From NCBI GenBank assembly GCA_016234705.1, contig JACRAS010000103.1, positions 1 to 41,027 of the forward strand: a DNA stretch of 41,027 nucleotides. Direction: 5' to 3'. A program made the position numbers and the translations under genes. The stretch comes from Betaproteobacteria bacterium. GTDB lineage: Bacteria; Pseudomonadota; Gammaproteobacteria; Burkholderiales; SG8-39. Below the pieces are notes generated by a model. It did not search any database and was not told the origin of the DNA. It worked only from the letters and a program-made list of their open reading frames with translations. Shown here in pieces: positions 23,755 to 32,765 of the stretch. Within the stretch, counting starts at the first letter, position 1. Every line of letters begins with the position of its first letter.

Positions 23755-25101
23755 TTGACCCGTTCAAAACGCACTGCTGTGCCTAAGGTCGGATTCGTTT
23801 CGCTCGGCTGCCCCAAGGCGCTGGTCGATTCGGAGCGCATCCTGTCGCGGTTGCGCGCCGAGGGTTACGCCGTCTCGCCTTCCTATGCAGCGGCCGACCT
23901 GGTGGTGGTGAACACTTGCGGTTTCATCGATTCCGCGGTGGAGGAATCGCTCGAGGCTATCGGCGAGGCGCTGGCGGAGAACGGACGCGTGATCGTCACC
24001 GGCTGCCTCGGCGCCAAGGGCGACATCGTGCGCAAGACGCATCCCAAGGTGCTGGCGGTCACCGGGCCGCATGCCGCCGACGAAGTGATGCAGGCGGTGC
24101 ACGCGCACCTGCGCCGGCCGCACGATCCCTATACTGACTTGGTGCCGCCGCAGGGGGTGAGACTCACCCCCGCGCATTACGCCTATCTCAAGATCTCCGA
24201 AGGCTGCAACCACCGCTGCACCTTCTGCATCATCCCTTCCATGCGCGGCGACCTCGTGAGCCGGCCGATAGGCGAGGTGATGCAGGAGGCGGAGAACCTG
24301 GCCAAGGCCGGGGTGAAGGAAATCCTGGTGATTTCGCAGGACACCAGCGCCTACGGCGTGGACATCAGGTATCGAACCGGCTTCTGGCAAGGCCGCCCGC
24401 TGAAGACGCGCATGACCGAGCTCGTGCGCGCGCTGTGCGAACTCGGGTGCACCGCTGGCGATCTGTGGGTGCGCCTGCATTACGTCTATCCCTATCCGCA
24501 CGTGGACGAAGTCATTGCGTTGATGGCCGAAGGCAGGCTCCTGCCTTATCTCGACGTGCCGTTCCAGCACGCCAGCCCGCGCATCCTCAAGTTGATGAAG
24601 CGTCCGGCCTCGGGCGAGATCAACCTCGAGCGCATCCGCGCATGGCGCGCGATCTGCCCGGAAATCACCATCCGCAGCACGTTCATCGCCGGTTTTCCGG
24701 GCGAGACCGAAACCGAATTCGCCCAGATGCTCGATTTTCTCGAGGAAGCCGAACTCGACCGGGTCGGCTGCTTCGCCTATTCGCCGGTAGAAGGCGCGAA
24801 GGCGAATGCGCTGCCCGATCCGGTGCCGGAGGTCGTGCGCGAGGAGCGGCGCGCGCGTTTCATGGCGGTGCAGGAGAAAATCAGCCGGCGGCGCCTCAAG
24901 CGCAAGGTCGGCAAGGCGCTCAAGGTATTGGTCGATGCGGTCGACAAGGACGGCGCGCTCGCGCGCTCCGCGGTTGATGCACCGGAAATCGACGGCCTGG
25001 TGATTATCGCTGACGGCAAGAAACTCAAGCCGGGCGACTGGGCCACGGTCAAAATCGAGCGCGCCGACGCGCACGATTTGTGGGGACGACTCGCTGCATA
25101 A
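23755..25101 (+). CDS. rimO: Ribosomal protein S12 methylthiotransferase RimO
   Basis: 448 residues from TTG 23755 (GTG 23779 is an alternative; neither has a clear ribosome binding site). The N-terminal UPF0004 domain has the three cluster cysteines in SLGCPK, NTCGFID and TGCLGAK. A radical SAM core has Cys151/155/158 (CNHRCTFC), and a C-terminal TRAM domain covers about 385-448. It methylthiolates the conserved Asp of ribosomal protein S12 using two 4Fe-4S clusters and [17 protein letters not shown] and [11 protein letters not shown] distinguish it from MiaB. Sixteen bases separate it from phaR. Confidence 0.96.
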   Translation: MTRSKRTAVPKVGFVSLGCPKALVDSERILSRLRAEGYAVSPSYAAADLVVVNTCGFIDSAVEESLEAIGEALAENGRVIVTGCLGAKGDIVRKTHPKVLAVTGPHAADEVMQAVHAHLRRPHDPYTDLVPPQGVRLTPAHYAYLKISEGCNHRCTFCIIPSMRGDLVSRPIGEVMQEAENLAKAGVKEILVISQDTSAYGVDIRYRTGFWQGRPLKTRMTELVRALCELGCTAGDLWVRLHYVYPYPHVDEVIALMAEGRLLPYLDVPFQHASPRILKLMKRPASGEINLERIRAWRAICPEITIRSTFIAGFPGETETEFAQMLDFLEEAELDRVGCFAYSPVEGAKANALPDPVPEVVREERRARFMAVQEKISRRRLKRKVGKALKVLVDAVDKDGALARSAVDAPEIDGLVIIADGKKLKPGDWATVKIERADAHDLWGRLAA

Positions 25102-25108
25102 GGGGAGC

Positions 25109-26122
25109 ATGAACATGGAATACCGAAACCTGGGCAACAGCAGCATCAAAGTCTCGCCCATTTGCCTCGGCACGATGATGTTCGGCGAGCGCACCGACGC
25201 GGCCGAAGCGGGCCGCATCGTCGATTCGGCGCGCGCCGCGGGCATCAACTTCATCGACACCGCCGACGTCTACGCCAAGGGCGAATCCGAGCGGCTTGTC
25301 GGCAAGCTGCTCGCCGATGATCGCGACTGGTGGGTGGTGGCGAGCAAGGTCGGCAATCGCGTGGGCAAGGGGCCCAACGAAACCGGCCTGTCGCGCGCCT
25401 GGATGATGCGCGCCATCGACGGCAGCCTGAAACGCCTGGGCATGGACCATGTCGACATCTATTATCTGCACCGCGACGACCCCGACACGCCGATCGAGGA
25501 AACGCTGGTCGCGATGGGCGACATCATTCGCTCGGGCAAGGCGCGCTATTTCGGCGTATCGAACTACCGCGCCTGGCGCATGGTGCAGATCGCCGAGCTG
25601 TGCGCCAAGCTGGGCGTGCCGGCGCCGATCGTATGCCAGCCTTACTACAACGCGATGAACCGCATGCCGGAAACGGAGATCCTGCCGGCCTGCGCCTGCT
25701 ACGGCCTGGGCGTGGTGCCTTACAGCCCGCTCGCACGCGGCGTGCTTACCGGCAAGTACGCGCCGGGCGAGGCGCCTTCCGCCGACAGCCGCGCCGGGCG
25801 CAAGGACAAGCGCATGATGGAGACCGAGTTCCGCGAGGAGTCCCTTGCCATGGCACAGAAATTCAAGGCGCATGCGGGGAAGCGCGGCATGAGCGCGGGC
25901 CAGTTTGCGCTCAACTGGGTGCTCAACAACCGCATCGTCACTTCGGTGCTGGCGGGGCCGCGCACGTTCGAGCAGTGGGCCGAGTACTTGAGCGCGCTGA
26001 AGCACGGTTTTTCGGCCGAGGACGAGGTGCTGGTCGATTCCATGGTCAAGAGCGGGCACCCCTCGACGCCGGGATTCAACGATCCGCGCTATGCCATTAG
26101 CGGACGCCCCACTTACTGTTGA
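25109..26122 (+). CDS. Aldo/keto reductase
   Basis: 337 residues, ATG 25109 with AAGGGGAG upstream, 7 bp after rimO, so probably cotranscribed. TIM-barrel aldo/keto reductase with the tetrad Asp and Tyr (FIDTADVYAKGESE), Lys (VVASKVG) and His (IYYLHRDDPD), plus the NADPH-binding end region (NRIVTSVLAGPRTFEQW). YPLARGVLTGKY-type features place it near the YajO/YhdN-like or Kv-beta-like branch. Substrate not predictable. A small aldehyde or ketone reductase is the honest call. Confidence 0.93.
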   Translation: MNMEYRNLGNSSIKVSPICLGTMMFGERTDAAEAGRIVDSARAAGINFIDTADVYAKGESERLVGKLLADDRDWWVVASKVGNRVGKGPNETGLSRAWMMRAIDGSLKRLGMDHVDIYYLHRDDPDTPIEETLVAMGDIIRSGKARYFGVSNYRAWRMVQIAELCAKLGVPAPIVCQPYYNAMNRMPETEILPACACYGLGVVPYSPLARGVLTGKYAPGEAPSADSRAGRKDKRMMETEFREESLAMAQKFKAHAGKRGMSAGQFALNWVLNNRIVTSVLAGPRTFEQWAEYLSALKHGFSAEDEVLVDSMVKSGHPSTPGFNDPRYAISGRPTYC

Positions 26123-26221
26123 TCTGCCGGCAAGGTCTGTCGCCGCTCCTGTTGTGAGCTAAAATCCAAGCTTCTTCCGGTTTGGAATCCCAGACGTGCT
26201 CGTCGCTTGCGAGGTTTTCAC

Positions 26222-27646
26222 TTGCTGATCCCCGTCATTCTGTCCGGCGGCGCCGGCACCCGCCTGTGGCCGGTGTCGCGCGAAGCGCATCCCAAGCCCT
26301 TCATCCTGCTGCCCGACGGGCAGAGCTTGATGCAGAAAACGCTGCTGCGCGCGGCGGCATTGAAACCGGATTGCATCCTCACCATCACCAATCGGGATTA
26401 TTTTTTCATCACCCGCGATGCCTACGCCGACGTGGCGCTGGCCCCCGGGATAACCCTCGATTACCTGCTGGAGCCCGCCGGCCGCAATACCGCACCGGCC
26501 ATCGCGGCAGGGGCCTTGCGCATACGCGAACAATTCGGCGACGAGACGACGATGCTGGTGCTGCCCTCGGATCACCTGATCCACGATTTCGCCGCCTTCG
26601 CCGACGCGGTGCTGGCGGCGGCCGGGCTTGCCGAACAGGGTTATCTGGTCACCTTCGGCATCGCGCCGAGCGGCCCCGAAACCGGGTTCGGCTATATTGA
26701 GGCCGACCAATCGCGCCGGCTTGGCGGCGCGGGCTTAAGCGTACGCCGCTTCGTCGAGAAGCCTTCGCGCGAGAAGGCCGAGGAATATCTGGCTTCGGGG
26801 CGCTATTACTGGAACTCGGGCATGTTCTGTTTTCGCGTAGGCGAATTCCTGGGCGAGCTGGCGCGCTGCGCGCCCGAGGTTTCTGAGGCCGTGGCGGCGG
26901 CCTGGCAGGCAACGCCGCGCGACCAAGTGCCCATCGCCATCGACCAGGAGTCGTTCGCGCGAATAAGAGATATCTCTATCGACTACGCCGTGATGGAAAA
27001 TGCGACGCGCGTCGCAGTCGTGCCGGGACGCTTCGACTGGAGCGACATCGGCTCCTGGCAGGCGCTCGGCGAACTCGTTCCCGCCGACGCAGACGGCAAT
27101 CGCGTCCAGGGCGAGGCCGTGCTCGTCGACAGCAGCGATTGTTTCGTCCGCAGCGAAGACCGGCTGGTGGCGGCACTGGGCGTGCAAAACCTGCTGGTGG
27201 TGGATACGCCGGACGCCCTGCTGATCGCCGACCGCAGCCGCGCGCAGGAGGTGAAGAGCATCGTCCGGCGCTTGAACGATGGCGGCCACCAGAGTGCGCG
27301 CCTGCACCGCACCGTGCATCGGCCCTGGGGCACTTACACCGTGCTGGAGGAAGGGACGCGCTTCAAGATCAAGCGCATCGTGGTCAAGCCGGGCGCCTCG
27401 CTGTCGCTGCAATATCACCACCGCCGCAGCGAGCACTGGGTGGTGGTCTCGGGCAGCGCCAAGATAGTGAACGGCGAGCACGAAATCATCCTCGGCGCGG
27501 ACCAGTCGTCCTACATTCCCGCCGGTACCGCCCACCGCCTCGCCAACCCCGGCAAAGTCGATTGCGTGATGATCGAAGTGCAGAGCGGCGATTACCTCGG
27601 CGAAGACGATATCATTCGTGTTGAAGACAACTATGGAAGGAAGTAA
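26222..27646 (+). CDS. manC: Mannose-1-phosphate guanylyltransferase / mannose-6-phosphate isomerase
   Basis: 474 residues from TTG 26222, chosen over TTG 26207 because GAGG (26211-26214) is correctly spaced and the protein then begins [26 protein letters not shown], as in relatives. The nucleotidyltransferase domain covers about 1-285, with pyrophosphorylase motif GGAGTRLWP and active-site [11 protein letters not shown]. The C-terminal type II phosphomannose isomerase cupin covers about 340-474 ([36 protein letters not shown]). It makes GDP-mannose from mannose-1-phosphate and GTP, and links to fructose-6-phosphate. First gene of a GDP-sugar operon with gmd and fcl. Confidence 0.96.
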   Translation: MLIPVILSGGAGTRLWPVSREAHPKPFILLPDGQSLMQKTLLRAAALKPDCILTITNRDYFFITRDAYADVALAPGITLDYLLEPAGRNTAPAIAAGALRIREQFGDETTMLVLPSDHLIHDFAAFADAVLAAAGLAEQGYLVTFGIAPSGPETGFGYIEADQSRRLGGAGLSVRRFVEKPSREKAEEYLASGRYYWNSGMFCFRVGEFLGELARCAPEVSEAVAAAWQATPRDQVPIAIDQESFARIRDISIDYAVMENATRVAVVPGRFDWSDIGSWQALGELVPADADGNRVQGEAVLVDSSDCFVRSEDRLVAALGVQNLLVVDTPDALLIADRSRAQEVKSIVRRLNDGGHQSARLHRTVHRPWGTYTVLEEGTRFKIKRIVVKPGASLSLQYHHRRSEHWVVVSGSAKIVNGEHEIILGADQSSYIPAGTAHRLANPGKVDCVMIEVQSGDYLGEDDIIRVEDNYGRK

Positions 27647-27653
27647 GCACACA

Positions 27654-28739
27654 ATGGCTAAAGTCGCGCTTATCACAGGCATCACCGGGCAGGACGGGTC
27701 CTACCTTGCCGAATTTCTGCTGGGCAAGGGGTACGTCGTCCACGGCATCAAGCGCCGCACCTCGCTTATCAACACCGACCGCATCGACCATCTGTATCAG
27801 GACCCGCACGAAACGGACCGCCGCTTCGTTCTCCACCACGGCGATCTCACCGATTCTTCCAACCTGGTGCGCATCATCCAGCAGACCCAGCCGGACGAAA
27901 TCTACAATCTCGCGGCGCAAAGCCACGTCGCCGTATCGTTCGAGGAACCCGAATACACGGCTAATTCCGACGCCCTCGGCACCCTGCGCCTGCTCGAGGC
28001 CATCCGCATCCTCGGCTTGGAGGCGAAAACCCGCTTCTACCAGGCTTCCACTTCCGAGCTCTACGGCCTCGCGCAGGAGACGCCGCAGAAGGAAACCACG
28101 CCGTTCTATCCGCGCAGCCCCTACGGCGTGGCCAAGCTCTACGCCTACTGGATCACCGTCAACTATCGCGAGGCTTACGGCCTCTACGCCTGCAACGGCA
28201 TACTGTTCAACCACGAATCGCCGGTGCGCGGCGAGACCTTCGTCACGCGCAAGATCACCCGCGCGCTCGCGCGCATCATGCTCGGCCTGCAGGATTGCCT
28301 CTACCTCGGCAATTTCAACGCCCGGCGCGACTGGGGGCATGCGCGCGATTTCGTCGAGGCCATGTGGCTGATGCTGCAGCAACCGCAGCCGGAGGACTTC
28401 GTCATCGCCACCGGCGAGCAGCACAGCGTGCGCGAATTGGTGGAGGCCGCCGCGACCGAACTGGGCATGCAACTCACCTGGAAGGGGAAGGGCAAGAACG
28501 AGAAAGGCTACGACCACAACGGCCGCTGCATCATCGCCGTCGATCCGCGCTACTTCCGTCCGACCGAGGTGGACTCCCTCCTGGGCGACCCGGCAAAAGC
28601 GAAAGCAAAATTGGGGTGGGTGCCTAAAGTGAAATTCGCAGAACTGGTGGCGGAGATGGTGCGCGAAGACCTGCGCTCGGCCGAGCGCGACGAGCTCGTC
28701 AAGAGCCACGGCCATAAGACCTTCGACCGGCATGAATGA
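27654..28739 (+). CDS. gmd: GDP-mannose 4,6-dehydratase
   Basis: 361 residues from ATG 27654, seven bases after manC, with AAGGAAG (about 27635-27642) overlapping the manC end. Extended SDR: NADP motif [15 protein letters not shown] at the N-terminus, catalytic Ser/Glu in STSELYG, Tyr/Lys in [12 protein letters not shown], and the GMD-specific [18 protein letters not shown] and [14 protein letters not shown]. It converts GDP-mannose to GDP-4-keto-6-deoxymannose. Full length. Confidence 0.96.
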   Translation: MAKVALITGITGQDGSYLAEFLLGKGYVVHGIKRRTSLINTDRIDHLYQDPHETDRRFVLHHGDLTDSSNLVRIIQQTQPDEIYNLAAQSHVAVSFEEPEYTANSDALGTLRLLEAIRILGLEAKTRFYQASTSELYGLAQETPQKETTPFYPRSPYGVAKLYAYWITVNYREAYGLYACNGILFNHESPVRGETFVTRKITRALARIMLGLQDCLYLGNFNARRDWGHARDFVEAMWLMLQQPQPEDFVIATGEQHSVRELVEAAATELGMQLTWKGKGKNEKGYDHNGRCIIAVDPRYFRPTEVDSLLGDPAKAKAKLGWVPKVKFAELVAEMVREDLRSAERDELVKSHGHKTFDRHE

Positions 28740-28757
28740 TTGAGACCTCACAACGTC

Positions 28758-28790
28758 GTCATTCCGAGGCCGATGAGGCCGAAGAATGAC
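28758..28790. repeat. Inverted repeat between gmd and fcl
   Basis: GTCATTC (28758-28764) and GAATGAC (28784-28790) flank a core with two GAGGCCGA words. GTCATTCCG also begins the repeat-bearing gap at 21221. Intergenic palindrome of unknown role; an RNA hairpin in the polycistronic message is likely. Confidence 0.55.
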
Positions 28791-28817
28791 AAGTTTGGAA
28801 TTCTTAGAGATTGCTTG

Positions 28818-29777
28818 ATGGACAAGAAGGCAAAAATCTACGTTGCCGGCCACCGCGGTCTGGCCGGTTCCGCGCTTGTCAGACAGCTCCGGCATAAAGG
28901 CTACGGCAACTTGTTGTTGCGCACTCATGCCGAGCTGGAACTCGCCGATCAGGCAGCGGTGCGGGATTTGTTCGAGCGGGAAAGGCCCGATTGCGTTTTT
29001 CTAGCCGCCGCCAAGGTCGGCGGCATCATCGCCAACAGCAGCTATCCGGCTGAATTCGTCCACAGCAATCTTGCGGTCCAGACGAACGTGATTCACGAAT
29101 CCTGGAGGGTCGGCGTAAAGCGCCTGCTGTTCCTGGGGTCTTCCTGCATCTATCCGCGCGATTGTCCCCAGCCGATCAAGGAGGAATACCTGCTCACCGG
29201 CCCGCTGGAGGCGAGCAACCGCCCTTACGCCATTGCCAAGATCGCCGGCATCGAGATGTGCTGGTCCTACAACCGGCAGTACGGAACCCGCTTCCTCGCG
29301 GCGATGCCGACCAATCTCTACGGGCCGGGCGACAGCTACGATTTGAACAATTCCCACGTCCTGCCTGCCCTGATCCGGAAAATGCACGAGGCGATGAAGA
29401 GCGGCCTCGCGGAAGTGCTCGTCTGGGGCACGGGTACGCCCATGCGCGAATTCCTTTACAGCGAGGACATGGCGGAAGCCTGCGTCCATTTGCTGGAACT
29501 TCCGACCGAAACATCCGGAGGACTCCTCAGCGACGCCGGTCCGCCGCTGGTGAACATCGGCTACGGCGAAGACCTGAGCATCGCGGAGCTCGCGCGAACG
29601 GTGGCGCGCGTGGTCGGTTTTCGCGGCAGCCTGCGATTCGACACCTCCAAGCCAGACGGCACGCCGCGCAAGCTGCTCGATTCGGGCCGAATCAATGCAT
29701 TGGGATGGCGGCCCCGCACCCGCGTCGACGCGGGCATAGCGGCGGCTTACCAGGACTTTCTGAGCCGTTTTGCCTAA
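28818..29777 (+). CDS. fcl: GDP-L-fucose synthase
   Basis: 319 residues from ATG 28818. The frame is open back to 28740, but that part is the inverted repeat. SDR epimerase/reductase: GHRGLAGSALV cofactor motif, catalytic SSCIYP and YAIAK, and the family segment NLYGPGDSYDLNNSHVLPALIRK. It converts GDP-4-keto-6-deoxymannose to GDP-L-fucose with NADPH, finishing the pathway begun by manC and gmd. No fucosyltransferase is in the window. The stop codon is the first triplet of the third copy of the dispersed repeat. Confidence 0.96.
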   Translation: MDKKAKIYVAGHRGLAGSALVRQLRHKGYGNLLLRTHAELELADQAAVRDLFERERPDCVFLAAAKVGGIIANSSYPAEFVHSNLAVQTNVIHESWRVGVKRLLFLGSSCIYPRDCPQPIKEEYLLTGPLEASNRPYAIAKIAGIEMCWSYNRQYGTRFLAAMPTNLYGPGDSYDLNNSHVLPALIRKMHEAMKSGLAEVLVWGTGTPMREFLYSEDMAEACVHLLELPTETSGGLLSDAGPPLVNIGYGEDLSIAELARTVARVVGFRGSLRFDTSKPDGTPRKLLDSGRINALGWRPRTRVDAGIAAAYQDFLSRFA

Positions 29778-29793
29778 GCCGGACGAGCCGGAA
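29775..29793 (+). repeat. Dispersed 19-bp repeat, copy 3 (one mismatch)
   Basis: TAAGCCGGACGAGCCGGAA differs from copy 1 at one base. Its TAA serves as the stop codon of the GDP-fucose synthase gene. Confidence 0.7.
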
Positions 29794-29921
29794 GCAAACA
29801 CCTCTAAGAGCGGCTTACTCGGATTGACCAAAATCCGACGCAAGCCCGCTCCTGCTTGTGCCGCGAACGACGGATTATTGAAAACCGCCCTATTGCAACA
29901 GCGGGAATCAATCAGATAACG

Positions 29922-31007
29922 TCACTTGATGAATTCGGCCATCTTTATCGTAACACCGTTCTTCCGGGTCGCTTCTTCATACAGTTGATGAATGCGGGGC
30001 GACTGGTCTTCATACTCGATCTGGGCACCGCCCAGTTTTACGCTGGTCGACACTCCACCGAACAAGGATTTGCGCTTGCTTTCGGTGAAGGGATAACGCA
30101 GACTGCCATAGGCCGTCGCGAAATAACGCGCCGGTTTCGAGCTGGTGTTGAAGTGCTGATGGAACATCTGATCCGGCGGCGCGAAGACCGTGCCATGCTG
30201 CCAGTCGACGCGATGGAAATCCTGTTCGCCTTCGTACCACAACAGCGAATATCCCGTGCCGGTAACGCACATCACATGAAAATCCGCACCGTGACGGTGC
30301 CCTTTTTTATAGGTTCCGGCCGGCATTTCCGAGATGTGCGCATGCATGGTGCCATCGGCCAGAATAAAGATGATGTTCGTCCCGCCGGCGCCACGCTCGC
30401 TCCACGGCTTCAATTCGATGGCAGCCAGATCAGGAACGAAATTGGTTTCCCACATATGGTTGCCCGGGCGTACGGGGATGAAATCGCCCTCGCCCGCGAA
30501 GTACTTAGAGTTGCCAATGCGTTCCTCGAACTGCCAGCCGTTGTTGAAAATGAACTTCTCGTTATGGAACATGTTCATGACCACCGGCAGGCTGGTGGTC
30601 GACACCAGCAATGCCCGTTCCGATCCACTGCCGTTGAAAAGCCTGTATTTGGTATTGAGCGGAATGGCGAACATGCTCATCGGGCCCCACTCGAAGGTAT
30701 GCTTGCGGCCATCGGCGACTTCGATCGTGGTACTGCCATGACCGGCCAGCACGTATACCACTTCTTCGTATAGATGCTGTTGCGGCGAAGTCGATGCAGT
30801 GGGCGGAATATCCAGCAGGAACATGTTCAGGAAATCGCCACGCCCTTTAAGGTGGACGGCCGCCGCGTTAACATCAAGACGAGCCCAAGGCTTGGTTTCC
30901 ACTTTGAATAAATCAATGCCGAAATCCTCAGTGACCGGTATGCCTTCGGTCTTGAGCCACTCCAGATAGGAGTCGATCATTATTCTTGGAGCGTTAGTGT
31001 TGCTCAT
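29922..31007 (-). CDS. Two-cupin protein of unknown function
   Basis: 361 residues from ATG 31007, with AAGGAAC well placed upstream. Two cupin domains are visible. The N-terminal one (about 80-150: QQHLYEEVVYVLAGHGSTT, then MFAIPLNTKYRLFN) has a reduced metal site. The C-terminal one (about 235-320) has GHRHGADFHVMCVTGTGYSLLW and PPDQMFHQHFN, keeping three His and the end-motif His/Asn, but with His in place of the usual Glu. Bicupins of this length include gentisate dioxygenase-like and oxalate decarboxylase-like enzymes, but the motifs fit none cleanly. Last gene of the leftward operon with the EutA-like protein (60 bp gap) and the binding protein; it may process the imported compound. Low-GC codon use relative to flanking genes. 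Confidence 0.85.
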   Translation of the reverse strand: MSNTNAPRIMIDSYLEWLKTEGIPVTEDFGIDLFKVETKPWARLDVNAAAVHLKGRGDFLNMFLLDIPPTASTSPQQHLYEEVVYVLAGHGSTTIEVADGRKHTFEWGPMSMFAIPLNTKYRLFNGSGSERALLVSTTSLPVVMNMFHNEKFIFNNGWQFEERIGNSKYFAGEGDFIPVRPGNHMWETNFVPDLAAIELKPWSERGAGGTNIIFILADGTMHAHISEMPAGTYKKGHRHGADFHVMCVTGTGYSLLWYEGEQDFHRVDWQHGTVFAPPDQMFHQHFNTSSKPARYFATAYGSLRYPFTESKRKSLFGGVSTSVKLGGAQIEYEDQSPRIHQLYEEATRKNGVTIKMAEFIK

Positions 31008-31067
31008 TCTAGGTTCCTTGATCAATTGATGGTACGGGGATAATTTTCCGGGATGATGCAAGCAATA

Positions 31068-32765
31068 TTACAGGTTCTGCTGCCCGGCCGAAAACAGCAA
31101 CGATTTGATTACGACCGGCACCGCATCGCTGGGCTGGATTACTTCACCGATATCCACGTAGTCGAAGGCGCGTAACTGGACGCCGTCTATCGATACAATG
31201 TTTTGCGGGAAATCGAGCTCGTGTTCAATAATATGCCCGAGAGTTTTTCCGATATCACCATCGACAATCAGAATCAATGTCGAGCCTGCGCCGGGCCCCG
31301 TGGCCAAGGCGAGCGTGATGCCCTCCGCGAGATTGCGTAATCGAGAATAATGGGGATCACCGCGCCATTTAAGCGCCAATGCAATCGGCTGCCCTTCGCT
31401 CATGTGCGCGCGTGAGAGAACCGCACTGACTTCCTCCGCCACAGATCGAACCGAAAAGCTTTCACCCATCGGAAGCGACGGCGATAGCACAGGAACATTA
31501 TGGACGGGCAATGCAGTTCCATTCGAAATATGAATGGTTCTTCCGCTTACCTGGACCGTAAACTGCGAGGCGCCGATCACGGTCGCGCGGATTCCTTCGC
31601 CGGGATCCAACATGGAAACGGCTATACGGCCATCACGGAACGCGCGGCCGATATTGTCGGCCAGCGGTTTGGCCATATCGCCGAATAGACCGTTTTCACG
31701 GCGATAGATGTATTCGGAAACCCCTCCAGAGAAGGTAACGACATCGGCCTTCACCGGCTGCGAAAATGGAGGAGTCAGATATAACTCTTCGGCTGCATCG
31801 GCCACCGCTTTTTGCCGTATCAGTGCAATGACCGCATTGGATAAAGCGTCGATCACCCGATCGACATCGGCAACACTTGCTTGCTCACCCAGCCGCAGTT
31901 CGATTCCCTGCGCCTTTGCCATCAAATGTGCCGAATCATCGATCCGAACGAGCCGCCCCTCCTCATCCTGCGCGATCAAGCGGCCTCCGACCGCGATGGT
32001 GCAAGTGCCGAGTATTTCACCATTCTTGATCAATGCCAGCTTCGTTGTCCCGCCGCCGATATCTACATGAAGAATGGTCTGCGAAGTCTTGCGTGAAAGC
32101 GCCACCGCACCGGAACCGTTGGCGGCAAGCATGCATTCGAGATGGTGCCCCGCGGAGGCGCAGACGAATTTGCCGGAGTCGGCCGCAAACAATTCGGCAA
32201 TTGCCGATGCATTGGTTCGCTTGATCGCTTCCCCGGTCAGGATCACCGCACCGCTATCGATATCCGACGCGGCAAGCCCGGATTCACGATAGGCATCTTC
32301 GATGAAAACGCGAAGCCGGTCGGCGTCTATCGTGTTATCGGGCAGGAAGGGGGTAAGGAGAATTGGCGAGCGCCAGATTATTTCCCGGTCAATAACGACA
32401 AACTGGCTCGACAGCATTTGGGTTTTACGTTGCAGATGCACCTTGGCAAACATCAGGTGCGATGTGGAACTGCCAATATCAATCCCCACGGTTGTGAGTT
32501 TGATGTTATCTAATTTCCAGATTAATTCGGCGATTGCTCCTTTCTCGCCGATAGACATTTCGTGAATATGATCACCTTCATCGCTATCATGCAGCTTCTT
32601 GCGCTTCGGGCCGATAGGTGAAAACGCGCCGGGCGAATCAACAGCGGCAAGCAAATCCTCACGCTCGACCCGTCCTGACCGTGACTGCGCGAAAGCTGGC
32701 GGGTTTGAAGAGTTAACTATTTCGCTCCGTTGAACACGACCCGGCCCGGAAAACGGAAGCAACAT
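31068..32765 (-). CDS. eutA: EutA-like ethanolamine ammonia-lyase reactivase
   Basis: 565 residues from ATG 32765, whose first base is the last base of the upstream stop (TAATG), so translation is coupled. ASKHA-fold ATPase motifs: VGIDIGSSTSH (phosphate 1), HVDIGGGTTKLAL (phosphate 2), TFSGGVSEY (adenosine). The C-terminal FDYVDIGEVIQ ... VPVVIKSLLF matches the E. coli EutA end pattern (GDYIDIG ... VPVTVKSLAF). EutA uses ATP to replace damaged cobalamin in ethanolamine ammonia-lyase (EutBC). Here about 80 extra N-terminal residues are present, and eutB/eutC are absent from the window. It is sandwiched between a transport binding protein and a bicupin. It may serve a remote EutBC or another adenosylcobalamin enzyme; the target is unknown. 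Confidence 0.9.
   Translation of the reverse strand: MLLPFSGPGRVQRSEIVNSSNPPAFAQSRSGRVEREDLLAAVDSPGAFSPIGPKRKKLHDSDEGDHIHEMSIGEKGAIAELIWKLDNIKLTTVGIDIGSSTSHLMFAKVHLQRKTQMLSSQFVVIDREIIWRSPILLTPFLPDNTIDADRLRVFIEDAYRESGLAASDIDSGAVILTGEAIKRTNASAIAELFAADSGKFVCASAGHHLECMLAANGSGAVALSRKTSQTILHVDIGGGTTKLALIKNGEILGTCTIAVGGRLIAQDEEGRLVRIDDSAHLMAKAQGIELRLGEQASVADVDRVIDALSNAVIALIRQKAVADAAEELYLTPPFSQPVKADVVTFSGGVSEYIYRRENGLFGDMAKPLADNIGRAFRDGRIAVSMLDPGEGIRATVIGASQFTVQVSGRTIHISNGTALPVHNVPVLSPSLPMGESFSVRSVAEEVSAVLSRAHMSEGQPIALALKWRGDPHYSRLRNLAEGITLALATGPGAGSTLILIVDGDIGKTLGHIIEHELDFPQNIVSIDGVQLRAFDYVDIGEVIQPSDAVPVVIKSLLFSAGQQNL

Noticed and set aside
23764-25260. 498-residue open frame on the minus strand opposite rimO
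   Set aside because: Shadow frame caused by GC-rich third positions; the plus strand has complete RimO motifs.
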